20,536 nucleotides of DNA, taken from a virus. The notes under the pieces were generated by a model that saw only the letters and a list, made by a program, of their open reading frames with translations, was not told the DNA's origin and searched no databases. Each line of letters begins with the position of its first letter. Positions within the stretch are counted from its first letter, which is position 1. Shown piece by piece: positions 7,486 to 15,120 of the stretch. A program made the translations under genes and the position numbers. The stretch lies in the IMG/VR virus record IMGVR_UViG_3300045970_000437, positions 1-20,536 of that record. One strand, given 5' to 3'.

Positions 7486-8180
7486 AGCGCCACCCCATTG
7501 ATCATCCGGTTGACCTTCCCACCCAACGCCGCATCATACGTGCGCTCCTGCCGCCGACAGCTAGCATCGAAGCGGCGGCACTCCATCTCCCGCCAGCACC
7601 CGATCCAGTTGAACGGATCACCCGCCATCATCCACCCGCGCGCCTTGGCCTTGAGCTTCTTCATCTCGGGCCAGTTGTCCGGGTTCACGCTCGGCCAGAT
7701 ATCGAAGTAGGCCGTGTGGAACCGCTGACCGCTGGCGGGGATGTACTTGTGGATATCCATGATCTCCACGAGGAGCTTCTTGTTCCCGGGCCACTTGGCG
7801 ACACGGGGCAGCACAAGCTCGGCCACGTCCAGATTGCTCTCCACCACCACGATGGACTTGACCTCGGGCTTCGCCATGATCGCTCGGAGGATGAACCCCA
7901 TCCCCAGACCGGCGATGAGGACGTTCCCGTGCGCGTTGTTGACGAACTCGCGGTTGGTGATCCACTCCATGTCCGTGTCGGACATCCAGAGGGTCTTGTC
8001 CACGAAGAGCATCGCGTAGCTCCCGGGCTTGGTGCCGCCGTACCGCTCGCCGCGCATCGCGCCCATCATCGCTTCGTAGCGGCTCTCCTCGGCCGTCACC
8101 TTGTAGTGCTTGATCTCCGCCTTGCCAACCTTCTCCTCGCGCAGAATCCGAACCATCTTGGGCCGTGCAACAGTCGTCAT
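7482..8180 (-). CDS. SAM-dependent methyltransferase, spermidine synthase-like
   Basis: The 232-residue protein has the Rossmann core of class I methyltransferases and looks closest to spermidine synthase-like proteins found in phages. Residues 85-100 (GNVLIAGLGMGFILRA) form the glycine-rich SAM loop. VVVESNLDVAELV (111-123) supplies the acidic ribose-binding residue E114, VEIMDIHKYIP (138-148) holds the adenine-side Asp142, and AYFDIWP (157-163) sits where the active-site Asp is expected. The N-terminal part includes a strand pair around AMLFVDKTLWMSDTD, as in polyamine synthases. Whether it transfers a methyl or an aminopropyl group cannot be told. The ATG at 8178-8180 follows a good CGGAGAT ribosome site; an upstream in-frame ATG lies in a hairpin and was rejected. 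Confidence 0.78.
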   Translation of the reverse strand: MTTVARPKMVRILREEKVGKAEIKHYKVTAEESRYEAMMGAMRGERYGGTKPGSYAMLFVDKTLWMSDTDMEWITNREFVNNAHGNVLIAGLGMGFILRAIMAKPEVKSIVVVESNLDVAELVLPRVAKWPGNKKLLVEIMDIHKYIPASGQRFHTAYFDIWPSVNPDNWPEMKKLKAKARGWMMAGDPFNWIGCWREMECRRFDASCRRQERTYDAALGGKVNRMINGVAL

Positions 8181-8195
8181 TGTGATCTCCGATAG

Positions 8196-8232
8196 GGGGC
8201 CACGTAGGGACTGCAACCCCCTACGTGGCCCC
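8196..8232 (-). promoter_or_regulatory. Intergenic 14-bp perfect hairpin before methyltransferase gene
   Basis: Positions 8196-8209 and 8219-8232 are perfect reverse complements (14 bp, GC-rich) around a 9-base loop. The hairpin lies between the stop of the Trp/Thr-rich gene (8251) and the ribosome site of the methyltransferase gene. On the transcribed strand it is followed by CTATCGGAG, not a U-run, so it is not a classical intrinsic terminator. It could be a leaky terminator, an mRNA stabiliser or a processing site. Confidence 0.65.
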
Positions 8233-8250
8233 GGGTTGACCGCTTTGCCG

Positions 8251-8850
8251 CTAGTTCATCAACTGCCGTGCGTTCGCCTTCTGCAAGAACTCCGCCTCGT
8301 TGTGCTTGAGGAAGAGGGCTTGCGCGAGGTTCACGTCTCCGATGGGAACGCCACCGGGCTGGACGCAGTAGCTCACCTTCTCCTTCTCGGTCTCCGGGTC
8401 GATCAGGTAGACGTTCCCGTGAGAGCCCTTCTTGATCTTGTACTTCTTGCCGCTCTCGGAGATCACGAAGAAGTACCCGGCACGGCGATACCTCGCGACC
8501 TCCTCCTCGGCCAGCCACTCCAGCAGGAGCTTCTCGGCCGTGGCATCCGCCTTGGCCCGCTCTTCGGCTTGGAGCGCCGCTTGCTCTCGGTAGAGGCGAT
8601 CACGCTCGGCTTGGTTGGCCCGGTACTCGGCTTCCCGCACCTTGCGAGCTTCCGCCTGCTCCGCTGTCTCGACCCACGCCGTCCATGCACCGTTGGTGGT
8701 GTAGGACGTGGTCGTCCAGCCCCACGGCGCGGTGCTCACCGCTGTGGCGCTGGCGGTGCCCGTCGTCCACGTGTACCAGACGCTCGCGGTGGAGACGGCG
8801 GTGCTGTAGGTCGTGGAGGAAGTCCAGTTCCCCCACGTTGTGTTGGTCAT
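8251..8850 (-). CDS. Trp/Thr-rich phage protein with conserved C-terminal domain
   Basis: A 199-residue protein in three parts. Residues 1-60 are low-complexity Thr/Ser/Trp/Ala with repeated Trp pairs (WGNWT, VWYTWT, PWGWTT, AWTAW). Residues 61-122 are a charged helix, probably a coiled coil. Residues 123-195 form a compact domain with GYFFVISESGKKYKI, GNVYLID, YCVQPGG and AQALFLKHNEAEFLQKAN. I know this C-terminal pattern from uncharacterised phage and bacterial proteins; its function is unknown. There is no signal peptide. The likely start is the ATG at 8848-8850; two GTG codons directly before it are alternatives, and the ribosome site is weak. The stop is followed by a 70-base gap with a hairpin. 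Confidence 0.72.
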   Translation of the reverse strand: MTNTTWGNWTSSTTYSTAVSTASVWYTWTTGTASATAVSTAPWGWTTTSYTTNGAWTAWVETAEQAEARKVREAEYRANQAERDRLYREQAALQAEERAKADATAEKLLLEWLAEEEVARYRRAGYFFVISESGKKYKIKKGSHGNVYLIDPETEKEKVSYCVQPGGVPIGDVNLAQALFLKHNEAEFLQKANARQLMN

Positions 8851-8860
8851 CACCACGGCT

Positions 8861-9088
8861 CTACCCGCCAGCCAGCGCCGGGACCATGATCAGCTTCTCG
8901 GCGGTCGGGTCGAACTTCTTGATCTGCTCCCCTTGGCCGCCCTTCTTGTCCACCTTGAAGGCCGCGTAGCCCTTCTTGAGGAGGGCGTCGAACTGCGACC
9001 TCGCGGCGTCCACCTCGTCCTCCTTGTCGGAGTCCCACATCACCTTCAGGTCTCCGCTGCGGTCCATGACTGCCATCTCTCCCGTCAT
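8861..9088 (-). CDS. Small conserved phage protein, unknown function
   Basis: A 75-residue protein with an opening VMDRSGDLKVMWDSDKEDEV, a helix ARSQFDALLKKGYAAFKV, then KKFDPTAEKLIMVPALAGG. The pattern (short hairpin, helix, strand, then Asp-Pro-x-Ala-Glu-Lys-Ile/Leu-Ile-Met and a Gly-Gly end) is one I associate with a widespread phage protein of unknown function. The start at 9086-9088 is supported by a strong GGAGAGGAGAA purine tract; a longer reading to 9136 would lose this site. It often accompanies the Trp-rich protein encoded next to it, but that association is from memory. Confidence 0.7.
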   Translation of the reverse strand: MTGEMAVMDRSGDLKVMWDSDKEDEVDAARSQFDALLKKGYAAFKVDKKGGQGEQIKKFDPTAEKLIMVPALAGG

Positions 9089-9122
9089 CGTCTTCTCCTC
9101 TCCGCTGGGTTGGTGCTGCTCT

Positions 9123-9533
9123 CTACGACATCTCATCCATTGCGCTGGCTTGTACGTCCTCGGTGAGCGTCCCCGTCGCCAGAGGATCGTCAGCCTCGGC
9201 TTGGCAGTCGCACCGCACGGTCCAGTTGATCGAGTAGCCGAAGAAGGTCTTGGTGCTCCTCCCCTTGCCCTCGGTGCGCTCCACCGGCTCTGCGTCGTCG
9301 GCGCTGAAGATCAGCCCGTGCTTGCCGCCCTTGTGCTCCTTGACGATCTCCTCGTCCAGATTGTCCTCGGTGTTGAAGGTGGATTCCTTCACCTCATCAC
9401 CGCAGCACGCGGAGGTGCGGACAATGCGGACCTCGGACGTGATGTGGCCGTCCGCATTCATCTCCACCTCGTTGACCTCGGGGTCGGACATCTCCAGACT
9501 GCACATCTTCGAGCAGCTTTGGCAGCGAGCCAT
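9123..9533 (-). CDS. Cysteine-rich zinc-ribbon-like phage protein
   Basis: A 136-residue protein opening with MARCQSCSKMCSLEM (C4, C7, C11), a second cysteine pair in SACCGDE (C43, C44) and a third in VRCDCQAE (C108, C110). Acidic beta-strand segments such as EVNEVEMNADGHITSEVRIV link them. The Cys pairs suggest one or two structural zinc sites. It resembles a phage family I recall only as hypothetical. The chosen ATG (9531-9533) shares its A with the TAA stop of the preceding gene (TAATG), with a GGGAAGAAG purine tract before it; the longer upstream reading is out of frame with that real gene and was rejected. Confidence 0.72.
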   Translation of the reverse strand: MARCQSCSKMCSLEMSDPEVNEVEMNADGHITSEVRIVRTSACCGDEVKESTFNTEDNLDEEIVKEHKGGKHGLIFSADDAEPVERTEGKGRSTKTFFGYSINWTVRCDCQAEADDPLATGTLTEDVQASAMDEMS

Positions 9534-9886
9534 TACTTCTTCCCTCCGTGGATGATCCGGAACTGCGTCCCGTCCTTGGACTCGTACACGTCGTGAGCGG
9601 CCACGTAGGTGTGGCCGCCCTCCTTCGTCCAGACCACCAGCCCCCGGGTGAAGAGGCCGCCAAGAAAGCGCCAATCCATTCCCAGACTCTCTTCGAACGA
9701 GATGCGCCCGTGCCTCCGGATGAACCGGAGGAGGACGGTTTGACGATCAGTTGGCTGGATGGTCTTTCGCTTCCGCAACACCCGTGACCGCTCGACCTCA
9801 AGGTGGTGCTCTTCCACTTGCGCCTCGATTTGGTTGAGGGCGCGAGCGATGATCGCTTCAACAGAGTGCTTCGACCGTGACAACAT
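9533..9886 (-). CDS. Hypothetical protein, possible winged helix
   Basis: I do not recognise this 117-residue basic protein. Residues 1-45 are a charged helix (VEAIIARALNQIEAQVEEHH). Residues 47-95 read as helix, helix, recognition helix and hairpin (TVLLRFIRRHGRISFEESLG, then MDWRFLGGLFTRGLV, then WTKEGGHTYVAAHDV), which fits a winged helix-turn-helix and hence DNA binding. It ends GGKK. The ATG at 9884-9886 has only a weak purine site (GGAAAGGCGG). It is the first gene after a 56-base gap, and its stop overlaps the next start by one base. Confidence 0.6.
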   Translation of the reverse strand: MLSRSKHSVEAIIARALNQIEAQVEEHHLEVERSRVLRKRKTIQPTDRQTVLLRFIRRHGRISFEESLGMDWRFLGGLFTRGLVVWTKEGGHTYVAAHDVYESKDGTQFRIIHGGKK

Positions 9887-9942
9887 TCGAACCGCCTTTC
9901 CGATGACTACCCGCTAGGAGTTTGCAGCCTACCACGTCCCGT

Positions 9943-10617
9943 CTAGTTCTTGAGCGGCTTGGGGTCCAGCCCCTCGCGCTCCTTCAGCGCCGACGCGAGC
10001 TTCGATTCGGCCGACAGGCTGTCCGACGCCACCGACGTTTCCCCGGTGGTCGGCGGGGTCGTGATCGTCGTCACCCCGGTGAACCCGTCGTGGGGCGTCT
10101 TCCTCGGCATCCCCGCCCCCATCGCCCGCGCCTCCAGAGAGAGGCGCTCCCGGGCCTTGGCCCGCTTCGACGGCTTCGGTTCGGCCCGCATGGACGGACC
10201 CTCGTGCTTCCGGAGCGCCTCGCGGTTCTTCTTGGCCGACGCGACGATCTGCTCCTTCCTCGCCGCCTTGCTGATCAGCGAACCGGCGGAGAGGCGGGTG
10301 AGGTCGGAGATCGCGGTGTCGATGCTCTTGCTCGTCGTCGCCGTCGCCAGCCGCTTGTGCCCCTTCACCTCCTTGGCCGTGCGCGCCACCTCCAGCTTGT
10401 AGAACTCGTGCTGGTCGGTCAGGAGAGCCACCTTCTCTTCGGCCTTGCGGCGGAGGTGCTGGATCTTCATGAGGGCCGTGTTCGCCTTCCGCCACGCCGT
10501 GGCCGCCGCCTTCTCCTCGGCCCGCAGGTTCCCCAAGTTCCACTTGGCGTGACGCACCGCCCCCCGCGTCATGAGGAGCCGCTTCGCGTTCTTGTCCATC
10601 TTGGTATTGATCGTCAT
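9943..10617 (-). CDS. Basic coiled-coil protein, unknown function
   Basis: I do not recognise this 224-residue protein. Residues 1-90 are Lys/Arg/Ala-rich helix (AEEKAAATAWRKANTALMKI, HLRRKAEEKVALL), probably a coiled coil. Residues 95-165 stay basic (KAARKEQIVASAKKNREALR). The C-terminal 50 residues turn Thr/Pro/Ser-rich and look disordered (GVTTITTPPTTGETS). A nucleic-acid-binding or scaffold role would fit the charge, but nothing fixes it. The ATG overlaps the SbcD stop in an ATGA, so translation is probably coupled to sbcD. Confidence 0.65.
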   Translation of the reverse strand: MTINTKMDKNAKRLLMTRGAVRHAKWNLGNLRAEEKAAATAWRKANTALMKIQHLRRKAEEKVALLTDQHEFYKLEVARTAKEVKGHKRLATATTSKSIDTAISDLTRLSAGSLISKAARKEQIVASAKKNREALRKHEGPSMRAEPKPSKRAKARERLSLEARAMGAGMPRKTPHDGFTGVTTITTPPTTGETSVASDSLSAESKLASALKEREGLDPKPLKN

Positions 10618-11666
10618 GATTCAGCCCTTTCCAGAGCGTTCTTGGCGAGTTCGATGATCCGGTCGTGGGAGAGTCCGTCGCCCGCGTACTTTTCCACGTA
10701 CAACTCCACCATCTCCACCGGGGCGAGCCCCGGGTGTACGTCTAGCCTTGCCACACCAGCTTTCTCTTTCGGTACACAGACTACGTTGGCCCCACGTGCG
10801 CCCAGCTTCAAGAGCAACGCCTTGAACCCCTCGACTCCACCAGAGGGCTCCTCGTCCAGCATCACGTCTACGAAGTTCCCTCGGACCTTCTCCTTGATCC
10901 CACCCGCCTCGATGTCCTTGGCCTCCAGCAGCACGAACTCAGGGAGGTGGAGCGGCTTCACCGTGAACTTGTTCGGGTTGTCGGTGTCGTAGATCAAGTA
11001 CCCCTTGTTCTCGCCGCGCTCCCCTCGGGAGGTTTGCAGCGGCGAGCCGATGTACCACCACCGCTCCTTGAGCTTCTGTCGGCGGTGGTAGTGCCCAAGG
11101 AACCCGAAGTCGTAGAGACCATCCGGGAGATCCTCAAGCTGGATCGGCTCCAGCGGCACGTACTCGGTGGGGCCGGTCACAGCGCCCAGCACACCGAAGT
11201 GTCCGACGCAGATGTACGACGTTGCTCCCTTGGGCCGCTTGGTCTTCAGCGCCGCCTTCGTCTCGGCGGGGTTGTCCGACCACGGGATGAAGTTGATCCA
11301 GATGCCGTCGTCTAGCTCGACCAGCTTGGGCCGGTCGATGATCGACGCCACCTTCTTCAGCGAGTGGAGGGAGTGGACCTTCCCATCCCGCGTGGCTTGG
11401 TCGTGGTTGCCGCGCAACAGATACGCGGACACCTTGTTGATCGCCAGCCGGTCGAACACCTCGTTGAAGGCCCGCACGTCGAGGATGCGCCGCTTGTGGA
11501 AGAGGTCCCCGCCGAAAACCAACGCGTCGAGCCCCTCTGCGCCCCTCACCACCGCCTCCAGCGCGTCCAGCGTGTCGCCTAGACGCGAGTTGAGCCCGCT
11601 CGGAAGGGGCTCGGAGAACTCGCGGTAGGCGTGGACATGGAGATCACTAAACAGAGCCAGCTTCAA
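10614..11666 (-). CDS. SbcD/Mre11-like nuclease (T4 gp47 type)
   Basis: This is the nuclease subunit of the SbcCD complex, which degrades and processes DNA ends together with SbcC. The 350 residues carry the calcineurin-like phosphoesterase motifs in order: FSDLHVH at 6-12 (D8, H10), FGGDLFHKR at 51-59 (D54), LRGNHDQ at 84-90 (N87, H88), CVGHFGV at 153-159 (H156) and LGHYHRR at 190-196 (H192, H194). These are the two-metal ligands. The start is TTG at 11664-11666, in a TTGA overlap with the membrane-protein stop and preceded by GGAGGGGG three bases away; the first residues (LKLALFSDLH) fit the family start. The longer reading to 11813 has no family homology before this point. Its partner SbcC is about 4.3 kb downstream. 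Confidence 0.94.
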   Translation of the reverse strand: MKLALFSDLHVHAYREFSEPLPSGLNSRLGDTLDALEAVVRGAEGLDALVFGGDLFHKRRILDVRAFNEVFDRLAINKVSAYLLRGNHDQATRDGKVHSLHSLKKVASIIDRPKLVELDDGIWINFIPWSDNPAETKAALKTKRPKGATSYICVGHFGVLGAVTGPTEYVPLEPIQLEDLPDGLYDFGFLGHYHRRQKLKERWWYIGSPLQTSRGERGENKGYLIYDTDNPNKFTVKPLHLPEFVLLEAKDIEAGGIKEKVRGNFVDVMLDEEPSGGVEGFKALLLKLGARGANVVCVPKEKAGVARLDVHPGLAPVEMVELYVEKYAGDGLSHDRIIELAKNALERAES

Positions 11667-11872
11667 GGCCCCCTCCGGTCGAGGAGGGTCGCCCGGTAGA
11701 CCACGTGGCGGTCTCGCTGCTTGATCGCGACGACAATGACGGGCGCGACCGCCACGAACAAGGCAAGCCCACTCGGCTCGCCCGCGATGAAGGTGCTGAA
11801 GAACGCCAGCCAAACGAACCAGAGCCAGATTGGGGCTAGAAGAAACCCCAGTACAACTTTGATGCCGGTCAT
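11663..11872 (-). CDS. Small membrane protein with two predicted TM helices
   Basis: A 69-residue protein. Two hydrophobic stretches, at about 5-30 (VVLGFLLAPIWLWFVWLAFF) and 37-52 (LALFVAVAPVIVVAIK), should span the membrane, with a short loop (IAGEPSG) between them and a basic tail (KQRDRHVVYRATLLDRRG). The tail is probably cytoplasmic. I know no family. It sits between recA and sbcD, and its stop overlaps the TTG of sbcD. The ATG at 11870-11872 is favoured because GGAGGA lies about seven bases before it; a GTG two codons upstream is the alternative. A holin seems unlikely in this context but cannot be excluded. Confidence 0.68.
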   Translation of the reverse strand: MTGIKVVLGFLLAPIWLWFVWLAFFSTFIAGEPSGLALFVAVAPVIVVAIKQRDRHVVYRATLLDRRGP

Positions 11873-11896
11873 GATCACTCCTCCGCTGTGGGTGTG

Positions 11897-12889
<993 letters not shown>

Positions 12890-12910
12890 GTGATTCTCCG
12901 AAAGGAAAGG

Positions 12911-12939
12911 CCCGGGGGTGGGCCACCAGCACCCCCGGG
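12911..12939 (-). promoter_or_regulatory. Intergenic 10-bp GC hairpin before recA
   Basis: Positions 12911-12920 (CCCGGGGGTG) and 12930-12939 are perfect reverse complements around a 9-base loop. The hairpin sits in the largest gap of the window (12890-12996), between the stop of the single-strand binding protein gene and the recA ribosome site. On the transcribed strand it is followed by CCTTTCCTTTCGGAG, pyrimidine-rich but without a real U-run. A weak terminator or mRNA-processing element is possible. No clear promoter boxes were seen in the gap. Confidence 0.6.
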
Positions 12940-12996
12940 ACACAGCGCGAGCCTTGCAAGCCGGTTCTTCCGACCGGGCCACTCGCTACGGCAGAG

Positions 12997-14313
12997 CTAC
13001 TTCTTTCCCTTCTTCTTGAGGGCGGCCTTCATCTTGGTCTCGATCTCCTCCTCGGCCTCCTCCTCGTCCTCTTCGGCCTCGGCCTCCTCCTCCTCCTCGA
13101 CCTTCTTCTTGATCACCTTCTTCTTGGTGACCTTGGCCTTGGCCTCCTCCTCATCGTCCTCGGCAGGCTCGTCCTCCGTCTCCTCGGCCTCCTCGGGCTC
13201 CTCGTCGGACGCCTCGGCACGCTTCGCCTGCTCCTTGATGCACGCCGCCTTGAAGGCGCACGCCTTGCACGTGGCGTCCTTGGCGTCGTAGTCCTCGGCC
13301 TCACCGAAGCACACCGGCTTCTTGGCGGCCTTGGCAGGCTTCTCCTCCTCGGCGTCCTCCTCGCCCTCTTCCTCCGCCGCCTCCTCCTCGGGCTCCTCCT
13401 CGTCGTCCTCCTCAACCTTCTTGGAGGGCTTCTTGATCGCCTTCTTGGCGGGCTTCTCCTCGACCTCCTCCTCGTCAGACTCCTCGGTCTCCTCGGTCTC
13501 CTCGACCTCTTCCTCCGACTCCTCGGCCTCCTCGGTGTCGCCCTCGTCCTCGATCTCCTCACCCGTGAGGATGGACTTGATCTCGGCGTAGGACTTCGGC
13601 TCACCCATGAGTTCGGTCAGATCGTGGATGTTGGCCTCGATCTCGGAGGTGTCCACGTCCGCGTACTTCCGCGTGGTCTTCACGCTGTACTCGGTGTCGT
13701 TCTTGCCGGTGCCGGTCCGCTCCAAGATGAAGTCGTAGCGGCCACCCTCCTTCCAGAACACCCCGGAGGTGTCGGCGTCCTCGTCGGTGTAGTAGCCCAG
13801 CACCGCCTCCATGATCATGGAGCCCGCGCCTAGCACCTCGGGCTTCTCGGCGGCCTCGCCCAGCTTGGCCTCGGTGGTGTACTTCGGCTCGCCCTTGTCG
13901 AGCCACACCGCGTTCAGGAAGAAGCGGGGCTTGGCCCGAAGCTCACCGGCCTCGTCCCAGTACCGCTTGTTCTTGTCGGAGTTGCGGGGGAACTTCTTGG
14001 CCTTGGCGCGAAGCTCCTCGACCACCTCGCAGATCGGGCACGGGGCCTTGGCGTCCACGCACTTCGGGCACATCACGGTGGCCTTCGCCTCCCCGACGTT
14101 CCGGTGGTACGCCAACTCCCGGTAGAACTCCTCCGTCTCTGCGTTCCACGGCCCGAAGATGCGGATGACCCGCTTGCCCTCGGGGGTGACCATGTAGTCG
14201 AACGGGTACTCGCCGCCGTCGCCGCCCCCGCCCTTCTTGTTCTTCTTCTTCATCTCGTCCAACTTCTGCTTCGCCCGCGCCATCGCTCCAGACTGCTTGA
14301 TCACCTTTGCCAT
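12997..14313 (-). CDS. T4 gp32-like single-stranded DNA-binding protein with long acidic tail
   Basis: This protein probably coats single-stranded DNA during replication and recombination. Of 438 residues, about 35-250 form the core. It includes DYMVTPEGKRVIRIFGPW (39-56), then YHRNVGEAKATVMCPKCVDA (69-88) and CPIC (92-95): a His followed by Cys-x2-Cys-x6-Cys-x2-Cys, like the zinc site of gp32-type proteins. PRFFLNAVWLDKGEPKY and GRYDFILERTGTGKN continue the core. Residues 252-438 are extremely acidic, as in gp32 and SSB tails but far longer, with Lys-rich patches and an embedded cluster C335, C349, C352, C358 (CFG, CKAC, FKAAC). The tail may recruit partners. The ATG at 14311-14313 follows GGAGACGC; an upstream ATG 30 bases earlier lacks a site. 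It is followed by recA. Confidence 0.85.
   Translation of the reverse strand: MAKVIKQSGAMARAKQKLDEMKKKNKKGGGGDGGEYPFDYMVTPEGKRVIRIFGPWNAETEEFYRELAYHRNVGEAKATVMCPKCVDAKAPCPICEVVEELRAKAKKFPRNSDKNKRYWDEAGELRAKPRFFLNAVWLDKGEPKYTTEAKLGEAAEKPEVLGAGSMIMEAVLGYYTDEDADTSGVFWKEGGRYDFILERTGTGKNDTEYSVKTTRKYADVDTSEIEANIHDLTELMGEPKSYAEIKSILTGEEIEDEGDTEEAEESEEEVEETEETEESDEEEVEEKPAKKAIKKPSKKVEEDDEEEPEEEAAEEEGEEDAEEEKPAKAAKKPVCFGEAEDYDAKDATCKACAFKAACIKEQAKRAEASDEEPEEAEETEDEPAEDDEEEAKAKVTKKKVIKKKVEEEEEAEAEEDEEEAEEEIETKMKAALKKKGKK
13016..13560 (-). repeat. Low-complexity Glu/Lys codon tract
   Basis: The acidic tail of the single-strand binding protein is coded by imperfect runs of GAG, GAC and AAG triplets, seen on the plus strand as strings of CTC, GTC and CTT. 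The tract is strongly purine-rich on the coding strand and nearly repetitive, so it could change length by slippage or recombine with the similar tract near 19289-19378. Confidence 0.6.
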
Positions 14314-14347
14314 GTGGTTGCGTCTCCGGTTTGTGTTGGGCACTCCT

Positions 14348-14863
14348 CTACACCTCTTCGTCGTCGTCGCTCCGCGTGCCCTTTCGGAGGTCCGATGCTA
14401 CCCGCTTCGCCTTGTCCTTCAGAGTCGTGATCTCGGATTGGTCAAGCTCCCTACGCCTCATCGCACCAATACTTCTTAGCATATCGGCGCGTTGTTCAAA
14501 GGCCCCAGCGAGAACTTTCAGCATCCCGGCAACCCGCCTCGCTTCAAGGTACTCGTCGTACTTTGCGCGAACGTCAGGGTGCCGATTGATCCTCGCCTTG
14601 ATCGCTCCTTCCGTTGGCGTTTTGCCGCCCTTCGCCACCTCCTTCTTGCGAATCGAGTAGTCGAGATCCTCTTGCAGGCAGTAGATCTCGTACTTCAGCC
14701 TCTTCACCCGGTGAAACGCCTCCTCCGCGATCCCAGCGTAGTACGCATAGAGCCCCGGCTGATTGCTCATGTGCCGCGTGAGGTCGGGACCGATGTCGAT
14801 GTCCACCACCACGTCCGGGATCTTCTTGCTCGCCTCGGAGTACATCACCAGACTCTTCTTCAT
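14348..14863 (-). CDS. Helical protein, possible UvsY-like recombination mediator
   Basis: The 171-residue protein is almost all helix: YAYYAGIAEEAFHRVKRLKY (39-58), then EIYCLQEDLDYSIRKKEVAK, TEGAIKARINRHPDVRAKYD and LKVLAGAFEQRADMLRSIGA (115-134), followed by MRRRE. This order (early helix with paired aromatics, long charged helix, a Thr-Glu-x-x-Ile-Lys-Ala turn, a Gln-Arg-x-Asp-Met-Leu end) resembles phage proteins compared with T4 UvsY, which loads the recombinase onto DNA coated by gp32. The location, directly upstream of the gp32-like and recA genes, fits that role. I infer the function from layout and position, not from a diagnostic motif. The ATG overlaps the preceding stop in an ATGA. 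Confidence 0.55.
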   Translation of the reverse strand: MKKSLVMYSEASKKIPDVVVDIDIGPDLTRHMSNQPGLYAYYAGIAEEAFHRVKRLKYEIYCLQEDLDYSIRKKEVAKGGKTPTEGAIKARINRHPDVRAKYDEYLEARRVAGMLKVLAGAFEQRADMLRSIGAMRRRELDQSEITTLKDKAKRVASDLRKGTRSDDDEEV

Positions 14864-15111
14864 GCTCGTCCCCTTCGCTTGAACGCCTTCTCGATCTCCT
14901 TGACCGCTCTCCCCCGGAACCTTGGGTTCGCTCGGAGCAAGATGACTTGCCGCACCTCCATTGTGGTGAGGGACTTCGCCGCCTCCGTACCAAGGATGAA
15001 GTCGGCCTCACAGAGATAAACCGGTTGATCGTTCATGAACACGATATGCACCGGCCCGCCGATGATCTCCCCGCCGCACACGTCGCACGTTTGAGCATGA
15101 GCCGTCACCAT
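14860..15111 (-). CDS. Small zinc-binding-like protein
   Basis: An 83-residue protein with CDVCGGEI at 9-16, then HIVFMNDQPVYLCEADF (22-38) with C34 and D37, a half-ribbon resembling treble-clef zinc sites in small phage proteins. The rest is basic helix (EVRQVILLRANPRFRGR, IEKAFKRRGRA), which could bind nucleic acid. The ATG at 15109-15111 follows a G-rich stretch (AGGGGGTTGCT). Its stop overlaps the start of the mediator-like gene in an ATGA. No specific function can be given. Confidence 0.68.
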   Translation of the reverse strand: MVTAHAQTCDVCGGEIIGGPVHIVFMNDQPVYLCEADFILGTEAAKSLTTMEVRQVILLRANPRFRGRAVKEIEKAFKRRGRA

Positions 15112-15120
15112 AGCAACCCC

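Noticed and set aside
8196-8232. Classical intrinsic transcription terminator
   Set aside because: The stem is strong but no U-run follows on the transcribed strand, so it is listed only as a regulatory hairpin.
9922-10992. 356-residue plus-strand open frame across the coiled-coil and sbcD genes
   Set aside because: It crosses the boundary of two well-supported minus-strand genes and has no domain or start signal.
11667-11813. Extended N-terminus for SbcD
   Set aside because: The added 49 residues are out-of-frame reading of the membrane-protein gene; the TTG start with GGAGGGGG and TTGA overlap fits the family start.
12890-12996. Promoter in the largest intergenic gap
   Set aside because: No convincing -10/-35 pair is visible by eye in the GC-rich gap; a phage-specific promoter cannot be excluded.
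13016-13560. CRISPR array or tandem DNA repeat
   Set aside because: The periodicity is codon-level (Glu, Asp and Lys triplets) with no repeat-spacer units.
13113-13604. Arg/Ser/Pro-rich minus-strand frame inside the single-strand binding protein gene
   Set aside because: It is a frame-shifted reading of the acidic repeat, giving only low-complexity Arg and Pro.
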